From Deltaproteobacteria bacterium (GTDB lineage Bacteria > Myxococcota > Myxococcia > Myxococcales > 40CM-4-68-19), in assembly GCA_005879535.1 (NCBI GenBank), contig VBKI01000068.1, positions 1 through 64,000 on the forward strand: 64,000 nt of DNA, in the 5' to 3' direction. This document shows, piece after piece, positions 37,968 to 46,179 of this stretch. The position numbers were made by a program, and so were the translations under genes. The first letter of the stretch is position 1. Each line of letters starts with the position of its first letter. A model generated the notes under the pieces. That model saw nothing but the letters and a program-made list of their open reading frames with translations, ran no database searches and had not been told where the DNA came from.

Positions 37968-40085
37968 TCAGGCGCGGCCTTTGCCGGGCTGGTTCGGCTT
38001 GGGCTCGTCCTTGCCCTGCTCGGCGGCGCGCTGCGCGAGGACCTTCTGCGCTTCGTGCGATGGCACTTCCTCGTATCCCATGAGCTCCATCGTGAAGTAG
38101 CCCAGGCCCTTGGTCAGCGACCTGAGCTCGGGCGCGTACGTCCGCAGCTCCGCGTGCGGCGCCTGGGCGTGGATCAGCGTTCCCTTCGAGGTCGGTTCCA
38201 TCCCGAAGATCTTCCCGCGCCGCGAAGTGAGGTCCGCAATCACCTCGCCGAGCATTTCGTCCGGGACCACCACTTCAAGCCGCATCATCGGTTCGAGCAG
38301 GACGGGCTTCGCTCCGGCGAGCGCGTTCTTCAGCGCCATCGAGCCGGCGATGCGGAACGCCATGTCCGAGCTGTCCACGGTGTGGAACGAGCCGTCCACC
38401 AGCCGCGCGCGGAAGTCGACCAGTGGAAACCCGCCCAGCGGCCCCTGCTTGGCCGCGTCGCGGATCCCGTGCTCCACCGAGGGAATGTAGTTGCGCGGAA
38501 TGACGCCCCCGACGATCGCGTCCTCGAACTCGATCCCCGTTCCCCGGGGTAGCGGCTCCAGTTCGATGTGGCAATCGCCGTACTGTCCGCGCCCGCCGCT
38601 TTGCCGCTTGTACCTGCCCTGCGCCTTCGCCTTGCCGGTCACCGTCTCGTGATACGCCGGGTGCGGCAGCTCGAGGTGGACGTCCACGTCGAACTTCCGC
38701 TTCAGCTTCTCGACGGCGACCTCGATGTGCACCTGCCCCATGCCCCGGAGCAACGTCTCGTTGGTCTCCGGGTCGCGCACCATCTCCAGCGAGGGATCCT
38801 CCTCGAGCAGGCGATGGAGGGCGACGCCGACCTTCTCCTCCTGCTCGCGGTCGATCTTGAGCGCGTAGGCGATCACCCGCTGCGGGCGGGGGATCATGTC
38901 CAGCCGCAGGATCGGGCTGTCGTTGGAGCAGAGCGTGTCGCCGACGTGCACGTCCTTCAGCTTCATCAGGCCGACGATCTCTCCGGCCGCTGCCTCCGGG
39001 ATTTCGGTCGTCCGGTTACCGTCGATGCGGTAGACGTGCTGCACGGTCTCGCTGTTCCCGGTGCGGCCGTTCACGATCACCGTGCCGTGCTTCACCGCGC
39101 CGGAGAAGACGCGGCAGGCGCTGAGACGACCGACGAAGTGGTCCACGGTGTTGCGGAACGCCAGCATGGTGAGCGGCGCGTCCCGCTGGGCGTTGCGGAC
39201 CAGCTCTCCGTTCTTTCCGTCCTTCCCCTTGATCTCCCGGCGCACCGTCGGAGGCGGCAGATAGCGGACCATCGCCGCCGCCACGTCGTCCACGCCGATG
39301 CCGGGCCTCGCCGCGCAGGCGAGCACCGGAAGGAACCGCCGCCCGAGGACCGCGTGCGCGATGCCGTCGATCAGCATTTCCTCCCCGGGTTCACGCCCGT
39401 CGAGGTACGCTTCCAGCATCGCATCGTCCGTCTCCGCCACCGCCTCCACCAGCCGGGTCCGCAACCGTTTCGCCTCGTCGACGAGCTGCTCGGGTACGTC
39501 CTCCAGCGCGTACCCGCCGAACTTCCCGTCGGTCTTCCGGGTATACACGTGCGCCCGCATCGTGATCAGGTCGATGACGCCGCTGAAGCTCTCGCCCAGC
39601 CCGATGGGAAGCTGCAAGGCGATGGGCTTGGCGTTCAGCGTCTTCTCCATGTCGTCGAGTGCGCGGAGGAACGACGCCCGATCCTTGTCGAGCTTGTTCA
39701 CGCAGGCGAGCAGCGGCAGGGCCCGCTCCGCCGCCATGTCCCAATGCGCTTCCGTCTGGTGCTTGACGCCGGAGACGGCGGAGACGAGCAGAAGGCCTCC
39801 CTCGCAGACGGCCATCGACCGGTCGGCATCGGTGAGGAAGTCGGAGAATCCGGGGGCGTCGAGCAGGTTGAGGAGTGTTCCCTCGTGCTCGGCGTAGGTG
39901 ATGTGGGTCGCGACCGTAAAGTTGCGCTTGCTCTCCTCCGGGTCGACGTCGAGGTGGCTGGTGGAACCGTCCTTCGAGGCGCGGGCCGGCGCATCGTGGC
40001 GAAGCAGCGCCTCGGTCAGGGCGGTCTTTCCCGCACCATCGTGTGCGATGATTGCGACATTGCGGATCGTTTTCGGATCGAGCAT
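37968..40085 (-). CDS. EF-G-like translational GTPase (EF-G II type paralogue)
   Basis: A 705-residue five-domain EF-G homologue. Its GTPase motifs are non-standard: G1 AHDGAGKTAL (EF-G: AHxDAGKTT), G3 LLDAPGFSDF (EF-G: DTPGHVDF, so the catalytic His is absent or replaced by Phe), G4 NKLDKD. Domain IV carries the loop GGRGQYGDCHIELEPL and domain V MGYEEVPSHEAQKVL. This pattern fits the paralogous EF-G II group rather than the main fusA. A charged tail (GKDEPKPNQPGKGRA) ends the protein. Role (ribosome recycling or another function) uncertain. It diverges from the sppA operon across a 74-bp intergenic region that probably holds both promoters. Confidence 0.85.
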   Translation of the reverse strand: MLDPKTIRNVAIIAHDGAGKTALTEALLRHDAPARASKDGSTSHLDVDPEESKRNFTVATHITYAEHEGTLLNLLDAPGFSDFLTDADRSMAVCEGGLLLVSAVSGVKHQTEAHWDMAAERALPLLACVNKLDKDRASFLRALDDMEKTLNAKPIALQLPIGLGESFSGVIDLITMRAHVYTRKTDGKFGGYALEDVPEQLVDEAKRLRTRLVEAVAETDDAMLEAYLDGREPGEEMLIDGIAHAVLGRRFLPVLACAARPGIGVDDVAAAMVRYLPPPTVRREIKGKDGKNGELVRNAQRDAPLTMLAFRNTVDHFVGRLSACRVFSGAVKHGTVIVNGRTGNSETVQHVYRIDGNRTTEIPEAAAGEIVGLMKLKDVHVGDTLCSNDSPILRLDMIPRPQRVIAYALKIDREQEEKVGVALHRLLEEDPSLEMVRDPETNETLLRGMGQVHIEVAVEKLKRKFDVDVHLELPHPAYHETVTGKAKAQGRYKRQSGGRGQYGDCHIELEPLPRGTGIEFEDAIVGGVIPRNYIPSVEHGIRDAAKQGPLGGFPLVDFRARLVDGSFHTVDSSDMAFRIAGSMALKNALAGAKPVLLEPMMRLEVVVPDEMLGEVIADLTSRRGKIFGMEPTSKGTLIHAQAPHAELRTYAPELRSLTKGLGYFTMELMGYEEVPSHEAQKVLAQRAAEQGKDEPKPNQPGKGRA

Positions 40086-40159
40086 GCGTTGGTCTCCCCG
40101 GATGCAGCCCTGAAACGGGAGAGACTAGACCAACCCGCTGCGCTTGTAGAGGAGGGGCG

Positions 40160-42658
40160 ATGCGCGTCCTAGCGGTCTGTTCCATAGCGGTCTCGCTGGT
40201 GGCATTGCCCGCCGGCGCGCAGCTGACCCAAGGGGCCGTCGCCCCATCGGAATCGTTTTCCCTCCAGGACGACGGGACCTCGCTCGGGAGCAACCCCGCG
40301 GGGCTGGGCTTCGTCGAAGGCCTCGAAGCGGATTTCCTGCACAACGGCTTTTACTCGCGCTCACGGGACGACCAGACGAACGCCCTCTATCTGACCGGGG
40401 GAACGGGCGGTCTCGCTCTCGGGCTGGGCTTCGACTGGATCCGACGCCGCCCGTGCGGCGAGTTCTTGTGTCCGCCGGGGGTGGACACGGCGCCATCGTC
40501 GTACCGACGCACGACCGTCGGCGGAGCGCTTCATCTCGGCTCGCTCTCGCTCGGGGCCGTCCACCGCGGATTTTCCGGGCTCGATCTCTCCTCGTGGGAC
40601 TTCGGTGCGCTGATGCGCCCTTGGCGGTGGATCTCGCTGGGCGCGGCCGTGCTCGACGCAGACCGACCTGGCCCGCTTCCCCGCCGCTGGGTGGTCTCGA
40701 CAGCGCTCCGGCCGTGGCGCGAGAACGTCGACATTGCCGCCGATCTGCGCTGGGCTGAATGCACCAATGTCCAACTCAACACGCCCATCGGATCCCCGGT
40801 TCCGAGCTGCGGCTTCGACCGCAAGGACTGGATCTTCACGGCCCGGGCCCGCGTCGCTCGCGGTCTGACGCTGCTCGGCCAGATCGCGCTGCTCGACAGA
40901 TCGCGGACACAGGGGATGGTCGGGCTCCAGGTCGATCTCGGGCATGTCGGCGCCTCGTATGCGCCGGTCATCGGACCGGGCGACCCCGGAGACGTCTGGC
41001 GCATTCGCGCGTCGACGGAACGGTGGCCCTCGCTGCGCAGTCCCCTCCGGCAGGCGGTGGAGCTCGATCTGAAGAAGGCGCTCTCCCACCCGCGCCCAGG
41101 GCCGGTGGCGCTCATCTTTGGTGCGACCGCCCGGGATCCGCTCGCGGAAACGCTCGCCGCGCTGCGGCGCATCGCGCGCGACCCGGCAACCAGGGCCGTG
41201 GTCCTGCGCACTGGCGGCATGCCACTGGGGCTGGCCCGCGCGGAGGAGCTACGCGCAGCCATCGAAGATCTCAAGGCTTCCGGCAAAAAGGTGCTTTTCT
41301 ATCTGGAAAGCGCCGGCGACCTCGAATATAGTGTTGCTCTCTCGGCCGACCGGGTCTATGCGGCTCCGCAGGCCGTCCTGCTGGTGAACGGTTTTGCCGC
41401 GACGGCGTTGTTCGCCGCCGCGGGCCTCGACAAGCTCGGTGTGAAGGCGGAGTTCTTCCGCGTCGGCGCATACAAGAACGCGCCGGATCTCTTCACCCGA
41501 AGCGGGATGTCGGGCGAGCAGCGTGAGGTGGAGTCATCACTCCTGGACGATCTTTACGGACGGTACGTCAGGCGCATCTCGGATGCGCGCCATCTCGACG
41601 AACGCAAGGTCAAGTCCCTCCTCGACGAGGGCATCCTGAAGCCCGGGGAAGCGGTGCAGGCGGGGCTGATCGACGGGTTGGTCTATCCCGACCAGCTCGA
41701 GGAGGAGGCAGGTAAGGTTCTGGGAGCGAACGTCACCCTGAAGAAGATCGGCACCGACCAGCCGGCGGAGCGCGACCTGCGCTGGGGTCGCCGCGGGCGA
41801 ATCGCCGTCGTGCGCGTGGAAGGGAACATCGCGCGCGGTGAAGGTGGCCGCGATCCGTTCGGCGCCGTCCGGGTGGCGGGATCGGACGCGATCGTCCGCC
41901 GCATCCGGCACGCGGCCGACGACTCGTCGGTCGCGGCCATCGTGGTCCGCATCGACTCCCCGGGTGGCGACGGCACCGCCTCCGACCTGATCTGGCGCGA
42001 GCTGGTGCGGGCGCGGAAGGAGAAGAAGAAGCCGGTGATCGCGAGCATGGGCGACGTCGCCGCCTCGGGCGGCTACTACGTGGCGGCCGGCGCCGACGCC
42101 ATCTTCGCCGATCCCGCCACCATCACCGGTTCCATCGGCGTGTTCGTCGGTCACTTCGATGCCAGCGAGCTGTTCGGCAAGCTGGGGCTGAACCTCGTGA
42201 CCATCAAGCGCGGCGAGAGCGCGGACCTCTTCCATCCCCAGCGCAGCCTCACCGACCACGAACGGAAGACGCTGCAGGCCTGGGTCGACGACTTCTACGA
42301 GCTGTTCGTGACTCGCGTCGCCGAAGCCCGAGGATTGACCAGCGCCGACGTGCACCGGGTAGCGCAGGGCCGCGTCTGGACCGGCTCGCAGGCGGTGGAG
42401 CGCAAGCTGGTAGACCGGCTCGGCGGCCTCGAGGAGGCTCTCGCCGAGGCCAAGCGACGCGCCGGCTTCGCCGCCGACGAAGAGGTGGAGGTCGACGATG
42501 AGGAAGCCGTCAGCGTCGATCTCACATCCTTCGCCGGCGCCACTGCGCTCGAGGCGGTTCCATTCGGCTTTGGCCCCAGAGCGCTGCGGGCGCTCTCGCT
42601 GCTCGGCGATGCCGACACGCTGCGGGCGGCCCTGCCCTTCGACCTGGAGGTACGGTAG
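40160..42658 (+). CDS. sppA: SppA-type signal peptide peptidase fused to an N-terminal outer-membrane-barrel-like domain
   Basis: An 832-residue protein; the ATG at 40160 follows GAGGAGG. It has a signal peptide (cleavage near PAGAQ). Residues about 25-305 look like a beta-barrel outer-membrane domain (alternating strands; SNPAGLGFVEGLEADF, FYSRSRDDQTNALYL, GLALGLGFDW). Residues about 320-790 are a tandem SppA (S49) protease: catalytic Lys439 (VGAYKNAPDLFTRSG) in the N-terminal repeat and Ser636 (MGDVAASGGYYVAAG) in the second, as in the Lys/Ser dyad of E. coli SppA. It is the first gene of an operon with the REC-DUF4388-J-TPR protein and rho. The fused N-terminus is unusual, since SppA is normally an inner-membrane protein. 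Confidence 0.85.
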   Translation: MRVLAVCSIAVSLVALPAGAQLTQGAVAPSESFSLQDDGTSLGSNPAGLGFVEGLEADFLHNGFYSRSRDDQTNALYLTGGTGGLALGLGFDWIRRRPCGEFLCPPGVDTAPSSYRRTTVGGALHLGSLSLGAVHRGFSGLDLSSWDFGALMRPWRWISLGAAVLDADRPGPLPRRWVVSTALRPWRENVDIAADLRWAECTNVQLNTPIGSPVPSCGFDRKDWIFTARARVARGLTLLGQIALLDRSRTQGMVGLQVDLGHVGASYAPVIGPGDPGDVWRIRASTERWPSLRSPLRQAVELDLKKALSHPRPGPVALIFGATARDPLAETLAALRRIARDPATRAVVLRTGGMPLGLARAEELRAAIEDLKASGKKVLFYLESAGDLEYSVALSADRVYAAPQAVLLVNGFAATALFAAAGLDKLGVKAEFFRVGAYKNAPDLFTRSGMSGEQREVESSLLDDLYGRYVRRISDARHLDERKVKSLLDEGILKPGEAVQAGLIDGLVYPDQLEEEAGKVLGANVTLKKIGTDQPAERDLRWGRRGRIAVVRVEGNIARGEGGRDPFGAVRVAGSDAIVRRIRHAADDSSVAAIVVRIDSPGGDGTASDLIWRELVRARKEKKKPVIASMGDVAASGGYYVAAGADAIFADPATITGSIGVFVGHFDASELFGKLGLNLVTIKRGESADLFHPQRSLTDHERKTLQAWVDDFYELFVTRVAEARGLTSADVHRVAQGRVWTGSQAVERKLVDRLGGLEEALAEAKRRAGFAADEEVEVDDEEAVSVDLTSFAGATALEAVPFGFGPRALRALSLLGDADTLRAALPFDLEVR

Positions 42659-44545
42659 ATGGCGCTGACCGTCCTCATCGTCGAGGATGAGCAGAGCGCC
42701 TCGCGGCTGCTCTCGGGCATCGCGGCCGAGGTCGGACTCTCGGCGCGCGCCACCGCGTCGGCGAAGGAAGCCCAGGAGCTTTGCGCGCAGGCCGCCGCCT
42801 CCGGTCAGCCATTCTCGGCGGTGGTCCTGGATCTGGTGCTCTCGGAGCTGGATGGGTTCCAGTTCGGGGCGGCTGCCCGCGCTGCGAGCTGGGGGGCGAA
42901 GCTTCCCATCATCGTCATCAGCGGAATCTACAAGAAGCTGCCCGAGGAGTTTGCCACGCGCATCCAGCCCGCCGCTTTCTTCGCCAAGCCGTTCGAGCCG
43001 GCAGCGCTGCGCGCGGCACTGGCGAAACACACCGGCTCGCAGAGCGCCGCACCTCCGCTGGAAGGAGCGCTCGCGGATCGGCCGGTGGGCGCCATCCTCG
43101 TGCAGCTGCTCCGCGAAAAAGCCAGCGGCGTCCTCACCGTGTCGCAGGACACTTCGCAACGGCTGATCACGTTCCAGCAGGGCATGATCCGATTCGCGCA
43201 ATCGAACGTTCGCGCGGAGACGATCGGCTCCGCGCAGATCGCTTCCGGTCTGATCAAGCAGACTTCGTTCGACCGCGCAGTCGCCATCGCGAAGCAACAG
43301 AACATCGCCTTGCACGAGGCGCTCGCCGCGGCGCGGGTCATGACGCCGGAGCAGCTGCGCGCGGCGCTCAAGCAGCAGACGGTCGACGTCTCCATCGCTG
43401 CGGTCGGAACCTTGAGCGGCCGGTTCCAGTTCGAGCAGAAGCCCGCCGAGGCGGTGAACGGCGTACCCGACATGCGAACGAGCCCCGTGGCTCTGGTGCT
43501 GGAAGCCGCCAAGCGGCTCGGCAACCCCGCAGCGGCGAAACCCTGGCTGGAGCAGCGCGCCCAGGACAAGCTGAACCGCAGCCCCGAGCTCGAGCGCGAG
43601 ATGTTTGCGCTCAAGACGTTCTGGCCCGGCGAAGCGGTGACGCCGGTGGCGACAGGCGGGCGGTCGATCGGCGAGGTCCTGACGCGCGTGAAGTCGCACG
43701 AGCTCCCGCTGCTGCAGTACCTGTACATGAGCGGGCTTCTCGCGCTCTCCGCGACCGCGAAGCCGGGAACGAAGTCGCAGCCGGCGCCCTCCTCCGACGA
43801 GGACAAGCGCAAGAAGTTCACCGCCCAGGAAGAGGCCGCGCGCGCCTCTCTCTTCGCCGATCGCGAGCGGCTGCGAGAGGCCTCGCAGTACGAAGTCCTC
43901 GGCGTCGCGCCGGGCGTTTCCGGCGAGGAGATCAAAACCGCCTGGTTCGCCGCGGCGAAGCGGTACCATTCCGACGCGTTCAGCGGGCTCGACCTCGGGT
44001 CTGCGCGGCGGGTCGCGGAGGAGCTCTTCACCCGGGTCAACGAGGCCAACTCGGCCCTGTCCGATGCGAATCGCCGAGCCGAGTACGACGTCTATCTGGA
44101 TCGCAAGGCCAAGGGTCTTCCTACCGACGTCGGCGTGATCCTGCGCGCCGAGGGTGTGTTCCAGAGGGGAGAGGCGCTCTTCAAGTCGGGCCGGTGGGAC
44201 GACGCGGAGGCACAGTTCCGCGAGGCGATTTCCTTGAACGACACCGAGGCGGAGTTCCACGCCTTCCTCGGCATGGCCATGTTCAAACGCAGCGGAAAGC
44301 CGGAAGAGGCGCTGCCGCACGTCCAGAAGGCGCTGAAGATGGAGCCGCGCCTGCAGAGCGGCGCCATCTTCCTCAGCCAGCTCTATGCGGCGCAGGGTGA
44401 GGTGGAGCGCGCGAAGTCGCTGCTCCGCAAGGCGATCGACAAGGATCCGGACTTCGCCCAGGCGAAGGACGAGCTCAGGCGGATGCGGACCGCGCCCGTC
44501 GAGCAGACGAAAGGCGGCTTTCTCAGCCGCCTGCTGAAGAAGTAG
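42659..44545 (+). CDS. REC-DUF4388(PATAN)-J domain-TPR fusion protein
   Basis: A 628-residue cytoplasmic protein starting directly after the sppA stop. Order: receiver domain 1-120 (TVLIVEDEQSASRLL; phospho-Asp in VVLDLVLSELDGF; Lys in FFAKPFEP); DUF4388/PATAN-like region about 135-290 (LVQLLREKASGVLTVSQ, ITFQQGMIRFAQSN); J domain about 415-480 (YEVLGVAPGVSGEEIKTAW, KRYHSDAFS, LSDANRRAEYDVYL); TPRs about 495-600 (FKSGRWDDAEAQFREAISL, GEVERAKSLLRKAIDKD). The HPD tripeptide that activates DnaK is HSD (near residue 437), so Hsp70 stimulation is doubtful. Such multidomain regulators are typical of Myxococcota; the role here is unknown. Confidence 0.85.
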   Translation: MALTVLIVEDEQSASRLLSGIAAEVGLSARATASAKEAQELCAQAAASGQPFSAVVLDLVLSELDGFQFGAAARAASWGAKLPIIVISGIYKKLPEEFATRIQPAAFFAKPFEPAALRAALAKHTGSQSAAPPLEGALADRPVGAILVQLLREKASGVLTVSQDTSQRLITFQQGMIRFAQSNVRAETIGSAQIASGLIKQTSFDRAVAIAKQQNIALHEALAAARVMTPEQLRAALKQQTVDVSIAAVGTLSGRFQFEQKPAEAVNGVPDMRTSPVALVLEAAKRLGNPAAAKPWLEQRAQDKLNRSPELEREMFALKTFWPGEAVTPVATGGRSIGEVLTRVKSHELPLLQYLYMSGLLALSATAKPGTKSQPAPSSDEDKRKKFTAQEEAARASLFADRERLREASQYEVLGVAPGVSGEEIKTAWFAAAKRYHSDAFSGLDLGSARRVAEELFTRVNEANSALSDANRRAEYDVYLDRKAKGLPTDVGVILRAEGVFQRGEALFKSGRWDDAEAQFREAISLNDTEAEFHAFLGMAMFKRSGKPEEALPHVQKALKMEPRLQSGAIFLSQLYAAQGEVERAKSLLRKAIDKDPDFAQAKDELRRMRTAPVEQTKGGFLSRLLKK

Positions 44546-44561
44546 CAACGGAGCTCACCAG

Positions 44562-46160
44562 ATGGATGGAGAAGGACAGCGTCCCCCCGCACCACCGGAT
44601 ACCGCGCAGCCGGCTGCCGCCGATGCGCCCGAGCCGGGCAACGCCCGTTATCCCCAGCAGCAGGGCGTGAACGGCAACGGCGCCGGACAGTACGCGCAGA
44701 ACCAGGAAGCCCAGGGTGGCGGCGGCGGACGGCGCCGCTTCCGGCGAAACCGCCGCGGCGGTCGCGGCCGCCGGGGCAAGGGTCATGGCCAGAACCAGGT
44801 TCCGGCGCCGCTCGACGCGCAGGGTCGCATCGTCGATGTCGAGAACGACGGAGGCCAGGAGGGCGCGGCGGAGGAGGCTGGCGGCGAACCAGCGTCCGCA
44901 CAGACGCAACCGCCGCCTTCGGAGCAGCAGGCCGGCACGGAGGCGGTGCCACAGACGGCGGAAGGCGCTCCACAGCAGCAACAGCAACCGCCGCAGCAGA
45001 ACCGGCCGCCGCAGCAGCACCGGCAGCAGCAACAGCAGCGGCCGCAGCAGCAGCCGCGGCATGAGCCGGCGCAACCGGTCGAAGGCGTCCTGGACGTCGA
45101 TCACCGCGGCAACGGGCGACTCCGCAATCCGAAATACAACTTCCTCCCCCAGGGCGACGACGCCGACGTGCCGCGGCACATCATCGACCGCGATCACCTG
45201 CGCCCAGGAGTGCTCCTCACCGGCCAGGCTGTCCGCCGCAACGGCAGGCTGCAGGTGATCAAGACGGACTCCGTCGAAGGACTGCCTCCGCAGGACGCGG
45301 CGCGGCGCACCGCTTTCCAGAACCTCACGGTCATCGACCCCGACGACCGGGTCGTGCTGGAAACCACCTCCAAGGAGCTGCTCACCCGGGTCATCGACAT
45401 CGTGGCGCCGATCGGCCTCGGGCAGCGCATGCTGATCGTAGCGCCGCCGAAGACCGGCAAGACGATCATGCTGCAGAAGATCTGCCACGCGATCACGCAG
45501 AACCGGCCCGAGGTACAGCAGATGGTCCTGCTGGTCGACGAGCGTCCGGAGGAAGTCACGGACTTCCGGCGCACGGTGAAGGCGGACGTGTTCGCCTCGT
45601 CATCCGACCGGCCGACGGACGAGCACATCCACGTGGCGGAGGTGGTGCTCGAGCGCGCCAAGCGCCTCGTCGAGGGCGGCAAGGACGTGGTGATCCTCCT
45701 CGACTCGATCACCCGCCTCTCGCGCGCCTACAACAAGGAAGTGGAATCCAGCGGCCGGACCCTGTCGGGCGGTATCGACTCGCGCGCGCTGGAGCGTCCG
45801 AAGCGGTTCTTCGGGGCGGCGCGCAACGCCGAGGAAGGCGGCTCGCTCACCATCGTCGCCACGGCGCTGATCGACACCGGGTCGCGGATGGACGAGGTGA
45901 TCTTCGAGGAGTTCAAGGGCACCGGGAACTCCGAGATCAACCTCGACCGCCAGCTGGCGGAGAAGCGCATCTTCCCTGCCATCAACATCCAGACTTCAGG
46001 CACCCGCAAGGAAGAGAAGCTCTTCAGCCAGCACGAGTACGAGAAGGTGAAGAAGCTCCGCGGCGCCCTCTTCGCCCTCAAGCCCGTGGAAGCGATGGAG
46101 CGCCTGCTCAAGTCCCTGAACGAATTCCGCTCCAACGCGGAATTCCTCGACGCGATCTAG
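44562..46160 (+). CDS. rho: Transcription termination factor Rho with long disordered N-terminus
   Basis: A hexameric RNA-dependent ATPase terminating transcription. Residues about 175-532 carry the RNA-binding OB/CSD region and RecA-like core: P-loop VAPPKTGKTIML, Walker B VVILLDSITRLSRAYN and SGGIDSRALERPKRFFGAARN. Residues 1-175 replace the usual N-terminal helical bundle with low-complexity sequence: Pro/Ala, an RG-rich basic block (GRRRFRRNRRGGRGRRGKG, about 55-75) and Gln/Pro runs (about 140-175). The core is complete. It is the last gene of the sppA-REC/J-rho operon, 16 bp after the previous stop. Confidence 0.95.
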   Translation: MDGEGQRPPAPPDTAQPAAADAPEPGNARYPQQQGVNGNGAGQYAQNQEAQGGGGGRRRFRRNRRGGRGRRGKGHGQNQVPAPLDAQGRIVDVENDGGQEGAAEEAGGEPASAQTQPPPSEQQAGTEAVPQTAEGAPQQQQQPPQQNRPPQQHRQQQQQRPQQQPRHEPAQPVEGVLDVDHRGNGRLRNPKYNFLPQGDDADVPRHIIDRDHLRPGVLLTGQAVRRNGRLQVIKTDSVEGLPPQDAARRTAFQNLTVIDPDDRVVLETTSKELLTRVIDIVAPIGLGQRMLIVAPPKTGKTIMLQKICHAITQNRPEVQQMVLLVDERPEEVTDFRRTVKADVFASSSDRPTDEHIHVAEVVLERAKRLVEGGKDVVILLDSITRLSRAYNKEVESSGRTLSGGIDSRALERPKRFFGAARNAEEGGSLTIVATALIDTGSRMDEVIFEEFKGTGNSEINLDRQLAEKRIFPAINIQTSGTRKEEKLFSQHEYEKVKKLRGALFALKPVEAMERLLKSLNEFRSNAEFLDAI

Positions 46161-46179
46161 GGTACACAGCCAGCGCGCG

